Both the position numbers and the translations under genes were made by a program. This document shows positions 43,337 to 54,745 of a stretch of DNA of 64,000 nucleotides, in pieces. How positions within the stretch are numbered: the stretch's first letter is position 1; every line of letters begins with the position of its first letter. Location: contig CM025850.1 in assembly GCA_003952965.2 (NCBI GenBank), positions 30,491,024 to 30,555,023 of the forward strand. Direction: 5' to 3'. The notes under the pieces were generated by a model that was not told where the DNA came from, searched no databases, and saw only the letters and a list, made by a program, of their open reading frames with translations. The stretch is from Morella rubra. Taxonomy: Eukaryota; Streptophyta; Magnoliopsida; Fagales; Myricaceae.

Positions 43337-43420
43337 TTGATGGAGATCAGACATTTAAGTTCTTAGATTGAGGTTGCCTCAGCCCTTCTCATTTCTCCGA
43401 CTATGGTTCCTGTCTCTCAA
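43337..43420 (+). pseudogene. small acidic protein, type A copy 7, stop codon and hAT insertion
   Basis: The start reads M-L-M-E-I-R-H-L-S-S and then TAG where the siblings have tryptophan (TGG). The core continues as I-E-V-A-S-A-L-L-I-S-P-T-M-V-P-V-S, so the E-V-A-P proline and the usual lysine are also changed. The coding sequence ends at 43420, where the hAT terminus CAATGGCGGAAC begins. The acidic tail is missing from this locus. It derives from the same duplication as copy 5. Confidence 0.85.
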
Positions 43421-43541
43421 TGGCGGAACTAGGAATAAAATCGAAGGGGGTCGAACTTCTAAAGAAAAATGACAAAAAAAAAAAAATTCACTACGTAATG
43501 CAAAAAAATATCTTAGAGTTAAAAATATAAAAAATTAAGGA

Positions 43542-46032
43542 CTAATAATTATAAAATACACGTACCGTACTATTTGCTGATACTGAGAGGTGGCAATTGG
43601 ATCCTACGGACTGCATATTCTGAAAACATTGTAAAATAACTTCGTTCTCAATAGTTTCAAAAATTTCCCTTTCGATGTATACCACCATACTATCATTCAT
43701 CCATTCATCTCCCATCTTATTACGCAAGTCAGTTTTAATAACTTCATTGCAGAGAAAACTCTCTCAACGGTTGCAGTCGCAACTGGTAAGACCAATGCCA
43801 ACTCAATAAGATAAACCAATGGATATAGAGTATGCTTTCTTGTCTCAACCATCTTCACAGCAAGACCTCCAATATCTTGAAGCTCAGAAAAAGCATCATA
43901 CTTCTCACATCATAAATGTAGTTGAAGTTGATCTCTAAGTATAACACGATCAATTGCTGAGAAATCTTCTGGATAAAGCTCAGCAAGACGAAGTAACTTA
44001 GCATGATCAAACGCTGAGAATGAGTTCTTGGATCAAGACATGCTATGCAAAGAAGTAACTCCGTACTTGCTTCTGTGAAACGATTATCCATCTCCTGAGC
44101 GATCAAATCAATAACTTGGCAAAACACTTCCACACGAAAACGATGCAAATAAGTAATTGTTTGCCCTCCACGCCGAGCCGACCACGAGTTGGAATAATGT
44201 CTTCCATATTGGGCACAATGATAGAATTATTCATACAAAAAGTTTTACTTCTTCCAAAAATTCATCCCATTCCTTCTCCCTCAAATCCTGCAACCGACGC
44301 TTCACAATTCCAACCAAATTCATAGCATTAACAATGTCTTGATCCTTTCGTTGTAAGGCCTGTGACAATTCATTAGTAATTCTCATTATATTTCTCAACA
44401 AATGCATAATGAATAATTTTAAATAAAAATTAGTGTTTGTGATTACCTGTGACAATTCATTTGTAATTCCCATTATATTTCTCAACAAATGCAAAGTGAA
44501 TATAAGTCGAAGCTTTGAATATTATCCAGTATACCCAGAGCTGTGGATCTTTGTTCTATACAAGTGCCATCCTCTGCTATGTTTTCAAGCACATCCAACA
44601 CTGCTGACCACATACTGAAGAGACGTATTATTGTAATGTGGTATGAACCCCAACGAGTATCACCTGGTCGTGCAAGACTAGTTTCTTGATTTTTGCCCCT
44701 TCCACTACTAATGTCTCCCTTATCCAATAGCTCCACTATCTTATCATGTTGACTTTGCCGAAGAGAATCTTTCCTTTTACAAGAAGCTCCACTATATTCA
44801 CAATCGTCATAGTGTAAGAAAAAAATCACAAACTTTGATGTTATTCTTTGCAGTAGCCACAATAACCAATTGAAGTTGGTGAGCAAAACAATGAATATAA
44901 GTAGCAGAAGGATTCTCCCTCAAAATGAGAGACTTCAACCCATTGAACTCGCCTCGCATGTTTGATGCCCCATCATACCCTTGACCTCTCAACTTGGATA
45001 TTGATAACCCATGTCTTGCAAACAATTTGTCTATAGCATTTTTCAAATTTTGGAGCAAGTGTCGGTAACATGTTCCACACCAATAAACCTTTCTATCACC
45101 TGTCCATGTTTGTTCACATATCTCAAAACCACTGCCATTTGCTCCTTCACTGAATTATCTCGAGACTCATCAACCATAAGAGAAAAAAATGTCCCCAATA
45201 TCTTTAATGATGGCAAGTGTGGTCTCCGCTGCACATGCACTAACCAATTCCTTCTGAGTTTTAGGAGAAGTCATTTGGTTGTTTCCAGGAGCATTATGGC
45301 CAAGTGTGCGACGAACCTTTTTCTTACGTAAGCTGTACCATTCCAAAAGCTCAAGAAAATTGCCCTTCCTCATTGAACTCTCGGACTCATCATGACCACG
45401 AAAAGCTAATCCTTGCACCAAAAGATGACGAATGCAATCTAAAATCGCTGTCAAACGAATGCGATAAGCTTTCTCTCCATCGACCCATGTGAGGATAACA
45501 TGTGCGACATACTTTGTCGCTGATCTTTGAATGCTTCACATTTTCCTCTAGCAATATTGTGAGCACTATTACAGTTACCAACATGCTCACGAAAAACTTC
45601 CACTGCCTTTTTCCAATTGCTAAATCCCATAGATGTAAACACATCTCCCCAGATTTCCCTCCTCTAGTTTGCCTAAATAGATAACACCACAAGCAATACA
45701 CCTCATCCTTTGATACACTATATTCAACCACACATTATTTTTGAACCATAACTCCCTAAAACCCCTCATTGTATTCCCATATTGCTTCTTGGGAAAATCA
45801 TGGCCAAATGGTTGACAAGGACCTTTGAGAAAATACTCTCTACGAACTTGATCTCTAATCCCAACATCATATTCTTCAATGGGTTTACGTAACCCTGGGT
45901 CAGCAACAATATCATCCTCACTAAATTCAATACGAGGTCTTTTTGAACTAGTATTCGTTTCAGAAAGTAGCAGCCACGTTAGGAGTACTAGACGACCCTA
46001 TGCTGGCTGGCTTCTTTAACAAAAACTTATCC
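43542..46032 (-). pseudogene. hAT transposase, zinc-finger TTF and DUF4371 type, frameshifted
   Basis: Order of parts on the minus strand: M-D-K-F-L-L-K-K-P start (46032); T-T-F zinc-finger region with N-N-V-W-L-E-Y-S-V-S-K-D-E-V-Y-C-L-W-C-Y-L-F (near 45690); DUF4371 with L-M-V-D-E-S-R-D (45190) and G-Q-G-Y-D-G-A-S-N-M-R-G (44970), which include the first two catalytic acids; Y-I-H-C-F-A-H-Q-L-Q-L; the R-W-G-S-Y segment (44640); and the C-terminal dimerisation motif A-T-A-T-V-E-R-V-F-S-A-M near 43770. At least five frameshifts separate these blocks (for example near 45450, 45240 and 43735). Proteins of this kind are often annotated as zinc finger MYM-type 1-like. Confidence 0.85.
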
Positions 46033-46039
46033 ATTATCT

Positions 46040-46720
46040 AAATAAAACAAAACAAAATAAAATTCATCAATCTAATTTCATAACCTAATCACAGTTTCAC
46101 AACCTAGTCCTAATCACAATTTCAATATAATGCACAATCATCAATAATTCATCACATTATTCATCAATAAATTCATTAATCTAATATCATCAATAATTCA
46201 TCACATTATTCATCAATAATAAAATAAATTCATCACAAATTCACAAACATTTAATAATCCTAATCAAACTCTAATCAAATATTCACAAATTTATCAATAA
46301 TTCATCACATTATTCATCAATAATCCTAATCAAATTCATAACAAATTTCACAAATCCCTAATCAAATTCATAACAAATTTCACAAATCCCTAATCAAATT
46401 CATAATCTCTTTAATAGAAAAATAATTAAATTCACAATAACCTAATCAAATAAATAATCTGTTTAATATAAACATAATCAAATTCAAATATTCATTATCA
46501 AATTCATAATCCAATCGACAAATTACTAATTAAATTCATAATCTCTTTAATAGAAAAATAATCAAATTCACCATAACCTAATCAAATGCATAATCTGTTT
46601 AATATAAACATAATCAAATTCACAAATTCATACTTAAATTCACATGTTACTAATCAAATTCATAATCTCTTTACTAAAAAAATTATCAAATTCACAATAA
46701 CCTAACTATTTTAAAATTGT
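46040..46720. repeat. AT-rich subterminal repeats of the hAT element
   Basis: Two repeated themes fill the region: tcatcaataattcatcacat (46130-46320) and the longer ctaatcaaattcataatctc...aatagaaaaataat block seen near 46394, 46530 and 46655. Such arrays often bind transposase near hAT ends; that role is inferred. Confidence 0.75.
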
Positions 46721-46735
46721 ATGGTGATCGCACAT

Positions 46736-47100
46736 TCGCACTGATCGGTGTACCGTGTACGTCTTGGAGTCTTGGAAGCTGGAGAGAGAAGAGAGCCGGA
46801 GAGAGAGAAAGAGGCAAAGTTAAACTGTTGCCGTTGGAGCCTTGGAGGAGGAGAGGTAGAGAGAGAGGGAGAGTGAGAGAGGGAAGTTGAGAGGGAGAGG
46901 CAGGCGGCCAGAGAGAGAGGCAGAGTGAGAGGGGGACTTAGGAGGCTGGCGTTGACCGCTGGAGGCTAGCGTCGGCCGGCGGGAGGCGGAGGCTGGCCAC
47001 TAACGTCGAGAGGTGGGGAGTGAGAGAGCTGCAGAGTGAGAGAGCTGAGAGGTTGGCGTCGAGGAGAAGAGGGAAATTGAGGGGGTGGTGGGAAATTAAA
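46736..47100. repeat. GA-rich tract
   Basis: Purine-rich simple sequence with gagagagag and ggcgg phrases, without an open frame. It lies between the two hAT elements and may be the leader of the left one. Confidence 0.6.
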
Positions 47101-47169
47101 TGTTTAAAACAAATAAATATAAGTAAAGCATAGAGAAAATAAAAAGAGAATTAAAATTACAAACACATT

Positions 47170-49400
47170 TTATTTACCGGAATCCATGTCATAACTCTCG
47201 ATACAATCCAAAGTTTCTTTGATGTTAATTGGTTCCTTTTCATTCGCACGCCTCAACCAACCTTGAGTGCAAACGAGGGCCTCTATGGTCGCTGGAGCTA
47301 ATGAACTCCGAAATGGATCAAGTACATGTCCCCCCGAACTAAAAGCGAACTCTGAAGACACAGTGGAGATAGGGATAGCCAATACATCCCATGCAATCCT
47401 AGCAAAGACGGGATATCGTAAACCATTATCCTTTCACCATTTCAATACGTCAAAATTCTTGTTTGGAGCAACAAGTGGATCAGCCAAATACTGATCAATT
47501 TCTAAGTTTGCATTGGGACTTGATGCATATGTTCCAAACAACATAGTCGTGCTCCAATAATCCTCAAATAAAGTTAGCTTGCTGCCAGAACCCACAACCA
47601 CTGGAGGAGGAGGAGACGTACTACTAGTAGATGAATGCACCTGAGCTTGAGGTAACCCCGACGCATATTCATCAAAAAATGCACGAAATAAATCACTTAT
47701 ACTGGCCACCAACTTCTCTCCCTCTATTCCACCATACATCAACCTCACCATTTGTCTCATTACTTGTAATTTAAACCGTGGATCAACCACATTTGCAATA
47801 AATATCAACAAATTTAACCTGTCATTCCTCCCCCAATATTTTTGGTACTTAACCATCATAATATCGACCATGTCTTTCAATCTTTTGTCCGTACTTTATG
47901 AATAACGACACAAATGAGAATGCACCCCATAAATTTCATGGAAGTAGGAATTCGAAGTAACATACAAAGAACTAGAAAATTGCACCGTAGCATCATAAAA
48001 GAGTTCAAGAAACTTGCAAAATACTCGTATTTTTGCCCAGTCCTCTTTTGTTGGAGGTCCCAAGTTCCTCTTCCCACACTCACCTTCAGTAAAATGCGGA
48101 AGATAATCAACATCATCACTCTCTATTCTATCAAAAGCAAACTCATACTTCTCAGCAACATCCAACATCAAATAAGTAGAGTTCCAACGGGTTAAGACAT
48201 CAAGGCACAAACTCTTGGAACATTTGATCCTCTCCTTCTCAACACATTGATTAAACTTAATAAGTCTTGCAGGAGAAGACCGCACATACCTAATTGCATT
48301 TCACAAAAAATAACTGTAAGAAATAATGAATTTTTAATAAACAAATTATGCATAGTACTAAGAAATGAAAAAAAAAATACATATCTAATTGCGTTACGAA
48401 CCCTTGTAATTGCATCATCATTTATCTTTAACCCATCACCAACCACAAGATTCATAATATGCGCCGCACATCTCATGTGAATGTAAAGACCATTCAATAC
48501 ATTACTGCGTAGATGCCTCTTCAAGTAACCAATAGTTGTATCATTTGAAGACGCGTTATCAACTGTGATGGTCATAATCTTCTCAATTCCCCAATCATGT
48601 AAACACTCATTCACTTGCGCCCTAATTGTGTCTCCTTTGTGATTATCAATCAAACGAAAGCTAATCACCCTTTTTTGTAATTTTCACTCATTGTCAATCC
48701 AATGGGCAGTGACAACCATATAACTCAAATTCTGAATCGAAGTCCAAGCATCAGTGGTGAGACAAACTCTACTATCACAAGCTTTCATCATACACTTCAA
48801 CCACGCTTTTTGATCCTTAAAAATGTCCATACAAGTCCTAGCAATGGTCATTCGAGATGGGACTTGAAATCTGGGCTCTAGCATCCGTACAAACTTTCTA
48901 AATTGGGGAGACTCCACAATCCTGAAAGGGAGCTCATCAACAATAAGAAACTCTACCAAAGCTTGACGAAGACCTATAGCATGATTATGGTCAAAAATTT
49001 TTGCCAATATCAAATTACTAGGGTTCTCATCACTCTCAACTCCCTTCTCATATGCTAAATTTTTTTTTCCTCGTCTTGTTTTGGGGGTATCTGATTGGGG
49101 TTTTTCTTACATTTAGTAAGACGTTCTAACAAATTTTTCGTCCCATTCCTATTTCCATCCGCAGCATAATCAGCATCACAATAGTTGCAAAATGCCCTGG
49201 CGCGTGGTGGGTCACCAATATACTTCTTTGTAAAGGAAGTCCAAACCATAGATTGATTCTTTCTTTTTGGTTCAGGTGGTTCACTACTTGGTGCGAGAAA
49301 TTTCTGAAGCATCTTTCTCCTCAACCATCATATCCTCCTCCTCTAAACTCAATCCCCTAGCATCAACAGTACGCTTTGAACGATTACGAGAACGAGACAT
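47170..49400 (-). pseudogene. hAT transposase, BED-finger type, with nonsense codon and frameshifts
   Basis: The protein starts near 49400 (M-S-R-S-R-N-R-S-K-R) and shifts frame near 49320. A BED finger (C-N-Y-C then K-N-L-L-E-R-L-T-K-C) lies near 49120-49190, with arginine where the zinc-binding histidine normally stands. The central part has T-D-A-W-T-S-I-Q-N (48740), D-N-A-S-S-N-D (48560), H-M-R-C-A-A-H-I-M-N-L-V (48480), R-W-N-S-T-Y-L-M-L (48180) and the V-V-D-P-R-F-K-L segment (47800). The C-terminal dimerisation domain is S-T-V-S-S-E-F-A-F-S-S-G-G at 47370. A TGA at about 47434 follows the tryptophan of L-K-W. A frameshift lies near 47890, and a 95-bp intron-like insert at about 48297-48390. 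It is of RICESLEEPER-like type but not functional. Confidence 0.85.
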
Positions 49401-50044
49401 AGTGTCTAGTGTCTACAAGGCATAGAAAGTAGAAACAACCTTCATTTATTGACAAAGTGATAATCAAAACCCATATATGACATGTTTACTTGTGTAGGAA
49501 AACCATGGTGCAAGGCAGTTCCAACCGAAAACAAAATTTCCAATCAAATATAGACCACAGTAACTCAGACAGTGGTTTGCAAAAGTTCCAGGACTAGATC
49601 CAAGTCTCTCGGCATTGCTTCCATACAGCACACAAGGAGCCACACAACTTTATAATGGCAGTTTAGAAATACATGACTTTACAAATAAAATTTCCAAATG
49701 TAGCAAAAGACTAATTAAAAATTTAAAACATCGTCCTGTATCAATTATTATAAACAGGGTGCAAATTTTGGCAATACAAAGATCAAATTCACCCCATGTG
49801 TATCTCAAGTAATCACTTCTTCAAAAGCCTTTCAAGATTCAGGTAATGAATTATTGCCTAGATTGCAAATTTCTCATTCATCGCTATTTTCTTCGCATTT
49901 GTTTGTTAAAAGGAATTTTCAAGTCTTCAGTGACTTGTTAAAGAATATGCAAGTGATCCTTTATAAACTTTCGTGCAGATACTTAATTATACAACTGAAG
50001 GAGCACAAAGACATCAAACAAATTGAAACCCATTAACCCAATCA
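49401..50044. other. 5' region of the BED-type hAT, no gene
   Basis: Sequence between the transposase start and the GC-rich block. No coding signal. Confidence 0.45.
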
Positions 50045-50510
50045 GTGAGGAACGGTAAAGCCATCAAACAAATTGTCAAATCCTTACCAAAAAGAGAAGA
50101 GAGGCTGGGCGGCGCTGTGGAGTGGTCGAGTGGTTCGGGCTGTGGGTGTGGCTGCGTTGGGGACGGGGGCTGTGCTGGGGGGCAGAGGGCTGCGTTGGGG
50201 AGGAGGTTCGGGCTGTGGCTATGGCCGCGCTGGGGAGTGGGCGACGCTAGGGGACAGGGGCTACGCTGGGGAGGCCGGGACTGGGAGCGCTGGAGTTCAA
50301 AATGCGCTGGGGACTCGGGGAGGTTAGGAGGCCCGAGACTAGGAGTTCAAAATGAGTTGGGGACTCGAGGAGGTCGGGAGGCCTGGGATGGGGAGGTGGG
50401 GGTTCAGGACCTTCGGGTCTTCGACTTCGGGATTTAGGGGGAACTTGGAAGGGAATTGCCGAATTAGGAAGGGCTGCGCTGGAGTTCAAAACGCGCCACA
50501 TAGTTTTAGT
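50045..50510. repeat. GC-rich block with imperfect internal repeats
   Basis: Phrases such as ctggggactcgggga and gaggtcgggaggcc recur at roughly 50-60 bp spacing between 50290 and 50400, and gctgcgctgggg-type units occur to the left. Open frames of 84-130 codons on both strands are glycine/arginine or proline/serine strings and reflect the composition. It is probably the leader of the BED-type hAT. Confidence 0.6.
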
Positions 50511-50702
50511 TAGGTTTTTTATTTTTATTTTTAATAAAATCAGGTCCGGTTCGGTCTAAACCAGTTTCTCAAAAGATCTGGACCGGACCGGACCATATTT
50601 AACCAGTTTTCAAATCCGGTCTGGACCGAACCGGATTTGTACTATTAAAACCACAAAACTGGTCCGATCCGGTCCGGTCTGCGGTCCAATTTTTTGCAGC
50701 CC
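50511..50702 (-). mobile_element. hAT 5' terminus with ggtccggacc-type subterminal repeats
   Basis: Repeated (c/a)cggacc(g) words on both strands end at GGGGCTGCAAAAA on the minus strand, where the LINE reading frame (L-I-R-S-M-A-I) is cut. This is the usual appearance of a plant hAT end. The matching left terminus and an 8-bp duplication were not found. Confidence 0.65.
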
Positions 50703-50709
50703 CATTAGC

Positions 50710-51890
50710 GAGTAGGCAAATGGCCATACTTCTTATCAACGTGTCTCTCCCTGCTTGAGAAAGCACCTTAGCTTTCGACCCCAAAAACTAAGAGAACAAC
50801 CTGTCCTTAAGGTCAACCAATGCCAAATTTTTCAATCTAGGGAACAGCAAAGGCAAGCCAAGGTGCTTGGCTTTAGCGGGCATTTTCTTGAGGTGCAACA
50901 GATCACATAGAGGTAAAATTGCAGCTCTAGAAAAATTCTTGCTGAAATGAATAGAGGACTTCCCTCTATTAATTTTTTACCCAAACCATCCCATATATTT
51001 CTCCAAACACCGGTTCAAGGTTTGGGCACCCATAAGATTAGCTTTGGAGAAAAGGAGCAAATCATCTGCAAAGAGCAAATGAGAGATAACCAAAGCATCC
51101 AACCAATCTTAATGCCACGGAGGTGCCCATTAGCTTCTTCCTGTAATAGGAGACAAGACAAAAATCTCTGACCATAGTAAGAAGAGAAGGGGGGATAGAG
51201 GATCCCTTTGCCGAAGACCACGCGAAGGAGAGAAGTGCCCAAAAGGGCTCCCATTTAATAGAATAGAAAAAACTTAAAGAAGAGATACATTGCCATTCAA
51301 TCCAAATGGGATGAAACCCAAAACGTTCCAAAATAATGATGAGAAAGGGCCACTCCACTCGATCATAAGCCTTCTCCATATCGACTTTGATAACCATCCA
51401 ACCACCTCTACCACATTTATGGTTCATCTTATTGAAAACTTCAGCAGCCACGATGTAATTATCCTGAAGTAACCTACCCGGGACAAACACAAGTTGATAA
51501 GGAGAGATGAGTTTTAGCAAAACCAACTTGAGGCATTCAATTAAAATTTTAGAGATCAATTTGTACACCACGTTGCACAAACTAATGGGTCGAAACTGCA
51601 CCACTAGGGTTGTCAACCTTTGGAATTTATACAAGATTGGTTCTATTGAGATTCAGCAGCAACTGTCCATGAAGGAAAAAAATCTTTTACCATTGTAATG
51701 ACATCCAACCCAACAATATCCCAATATTGACGGAAGAAGGAAACTGTCATACCATCGGGCCTTGGGGCTTTGTCCGGAAACATCCACTTCAAAGTCTCCC
51801 AAATCTCATTCTCATTTAGTTGCCCAATCATCATCGCATTATCATCCTCAGTTATAATCCTTTCCACCAAATTCTCCAAATCCCTAGGTA
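50710..51890 (-). pseudogene. LINE reverse transcriptase, truncated
   Basis: Parts in three frames: F-P-D-K-A-P-R-P-D-G-M-T-V-S-F-F-R near 51770; F-R-P-I-S-L-C-N-V-V-Y-K-L-I-S-K-I-L near 51580; I-K-V-D-M-E-K-A-Y-D-R-V-E-W near 51380; [12 protein letters not shown] near 51065, the catalytic pair intact; K-A-K-V-L-S-Q-A-G-R-D-T-L-I-R near 50760. The frames are broken near 51640 and 51100. Confidence 0.9.
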
Positions 51891-52449
51891 TAGAAGGTTA
51901 GTCGGTTATGTATAATGAGGTACATAAATCTACAAGCTTTCTATCAATAGTGCTACGACCTGATATCCATTCCCCTCCCCATGTCTTCAGCTCCAGAATT
52001 TGGTTCCTACAACGCTGGATTATCGTTGAGGCAAAGAAGAAATTAGTGTTCAAGTCATTCAAAGAAAGTCAATTAACTCTTGATTTTTGTTTCCAGAGAG
52101 TCTCTTCCCTCTTAAGCTGCTTGTCCAGTTCAAGCAAAAGACATTTTTGCCTCTACAGATTCTGACTCGTAGGAGTCGCCTGTTGAAAAAAACTCAGCTG
52201 GTTTTTCATAGTCGTGAGTCTAGAATGAATATCACCAAACACCTGAGAGTTCCACTGTCTAAGTCTACCATGCACTGCCCGAATTTTAGAGAAGATGATC
52301 CACACCGGAGAACCCTCTCGAGGAAGCCTCCAAGTATCTGCTATAAGGCCAAAACAAGACTACTCCATACCCAGAATTTTTCAAACTTAAAATTTTTAGC
52401 CACAGATTCACCCTGCCCAGAGAGAGTAAAAATAAGTGGCACATGGTTA

Positions 52450-52900
52450 GAGTGGTAACGAGAGTAGTGTCTCACCTAAGCATTGGGAAACTCAGTCCGC
52501 CAATTAACATTTGCAATACTTCTATCCAATCTCTCCCGAACAGATGCTAATCCAAATTTGCCATTGCACCACGTAAAAGTCCTTCCCAAGAAACGTAAGT
52601 CTATAAAACCCATGTTGTCCATAAAATGTAGTAAGCTAGTAGAAGAGGAGCCCATAGAAGGACGACCTCCTTGCTTTTCATTGTGACTCACTATGTCGTT
52701 GAAGTCCCCAACACAGACCCATGGACAACCCACCGAACCATCCAAACCCGACGGCTCCTCCTGAAAATCAACTTTCAATCTCCAATACGGAGGCCCATGT
52801 ACAAAAGAACAAAGAAAATCCAGTTTCTCATTACTCGGATGCATAAGCGGATAAATAATAGACGCCGATAAGCTTACAACATCAAAACGCAAACCAGATC
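52450..52900 (-). pseudogene. LINE endonuclease
   Basis: The open part at 52476-52892 contains C-V-G-D-F-N-D-I near 60-67, G-R-P near 75, F-L-G-R-T-F-T-W-C-N-G near 108-118 and R-E-R-L-D-R-S-I-A near 124-132: the second half of an APE-type endonuclease. The N-terminal half lies to the right in degraded frames. The enzyme nicks target DNA for LINE priming. Confidence 0.85.
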
Positions 52901-53099
52901 TCTAACAAAAAGCTAAACCTCCTTTACAACCAATAGGAGGGACAGAAAGAAACAATGAAAAACCCAAACTATGAATGATCAAACCAAGCCGAACATCATT
53001 ATTTTTGTCTCCATAAGAAAAATGCCCCAAGGATTCACTTTTCTCACCAGTAGCCTCAGGCCCTCAATGCCGCAGGTCTACCGAGACCCCAACAATTCC

Positions 53100-54702
53100 A
53101 CGATATGAGGCTTATGGCTGGGTGGGGGGCAGATATTGGCTTGCCGCTCCAGCCGTAGTAGTACACCCCTCTAAGTCTTTCGAACCAGTCTTTCCGCCTA
53201 ATTCCAGTGTCTCACGTTTCTTTTTAGGGCCATATTTCTTTTTCTTATGAGCTCCTTCAATTTTAACCACACCATGAGCAAAAAGTAAAGCCAAAGGCTC
53301 CTCCAAAGGTAATACCTGAGTCTCAATGTGGTTGCGTGATTTTTTCGAAAGAGAGTCCTCCACAAGAAGCATCGTTCCCCCTCTTCAAAGTCACCAATCC
53401 ATCTTGGGCCCTACAAGCCCTTTTAGTAATGCCCATAACTACATTTGGATTCGATCCCTCACCAACGAAACTCCTGCTTGGCCTCCTTGACCAAAATCAG
53501 AAGCAGCTTCGAGGCCCAACAAAGTAGGATAGATAAGGCTAGCCCCTCTCCCTCAGAAATCTTCCGAGATTTGCAAGCAGAAACCCCCTGGGGTGACTCA
53601 CCCAATAGACTATGTGATCCAGCTGTGATGTGAAACTGATGAGCCACATCCTTTGAAATGTTAGGGACCTCTGTCCCAATCTCACCTGAGGCATCCCTAC
53701 AACGTGCTGACTCATACTGTGGTCCCCTGGTCCAAAAGACAATACTGTCTTTAGGGGGAATATTGGAATGGGCCATGGTTACCTCCACATGAGGGTTCAC
53801 AGCTTGGAAGAAATTTTCTAGTCGCCGTAAACCACCCAAAACACTACCTCCAGTCTCTCACCCAAGGGGTCCAATAGCTCCCCTGCCATTGCTCTCCTGA
53901 TTCATCATCATCCTAATCAAGGAAAAAGGTTTCAGCTCCTCAATAGGAACCATTCCACACTTGTCTTTCCCCAGAGCATACTGATAGGGATGATCATCGT
54001 CAATACAAGCATCCAAAGTATGAGTAATCCTCCCACACATAATACAGAAACTAGACAGCCTCTCATACTTGAAAGAAATTCAGACAGACGGGTGTGGGTC
54101 TCTAGTCATTGAAAACCCAGGCTGAAGGGGAGATTCTATATCAAAATGGATCTGCACCCACAAGAAGGGCTTATTAACATCCACCCATTCCACTTTATCG
54201 ACCACCCCCAGTTTACTACCAAGTAAGAACGTATTTTCCTCATCAAGACTCTCCATGGGAAATCCATGCATCTGCACCCAGAACTGTGCACTGGAGAGCT
54301 CTACCTCATTAATGGTTTCACCTCACCTCCAATCTTTGAGGATCATGAAATATCCTTTGAAGTTCCACAGGGCTAAACGTTGCACCTTCTCCTTTTCTTC
54401 AAGGTTTTGGAAAGAAAAGAGAAAACGGTTTGGACCAACATCTTTTATTCGTAAGTTAGGGGCAAACTTCCATCCAGCTTTGATGAAGGGGAAAATAACA
54501 GACTTAGGAATGAATTTCTTAGACACCAATCGCCCCACCAGTGTGAGCTCCTCAAAATCCTTCGTTCTCTCGTTGTTTACCTTCATCAACACAAGACACC
54601 CTCCCAGGAGAGATTCTTCGTCCTCTCCATAAGTTCCTGCACTTCCACCAATAGTTGTTTAGAGATACTCATCTCGTCAACTAAAGTTAAAGAGCTCATT
54701 CC
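53100..54702 (-). pseudogene. LINE ORF1: DUF4283-like domain and CCHC zinc knuckle
   Basis: The start is M-S-S-L-T-L-V-D-E near 54702. The DUF4283-like part at 54592-54323 has L-V-G-R-L-V-S-K-K and V-Q-R-L-A-L-W-N-F-K-G-Y-F-M-I-L. The following segment at 54277-54080 has W-V-Q-I-H. A zinc knuckle C-I-M-C-G-R-I-T-H-T-L-D-A-C lies near 54020-54045. Basic and serine-rich linkers extend to 53100. It should bind element RNA. Frameshifts lie near 54310 and 54075. Confidence 0.85.
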
Positions 54703-54745
54703 ACCATCGTAGTTCCAACCAACCATTGGGATCCCACCTATTCAC

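Larger units (their letters stand above)
43421..46735 (-). mobile_element. hAT transposon (TTF/DUF4371 transposase type)
   Basis: The 3' end is the terminus CAATGGCGGAACTAGG at 43421. The element reads leftward from a start near 46032 and carries the transposase described below, with AT-rich repeats upstream of it. The 5' terminus was not found; I place the limit near 46735, where a GA-rich tract starts. A second, partial copy in opposite orientation is at 55305-55908. Confidence 0.75.
50703..54745 (-). mobile_element. L1-type LINE, 3' part lost at a hAT insertion
   Basis: Reads leftward: ORF1 with DUF4283-like and zinc-knuckle regions (54702-53100), endonuclease (52900-52450), reverse transcriptase (51880-50710). 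The element stops inside the reverse transcriptase where the hAT terminus joins at 50702. The zinc-binding and RNase H regions are absent and are not seen on the other side of the hAT. Confidence 0.85.

Noticed and set aside
50045..50501. Glycine-rich and proline-rich frames up to 130 codons
   Set aside because: Frames on both strands stay open because of GC-rich repeats. There is no domain, and it lies in a transposon leader.
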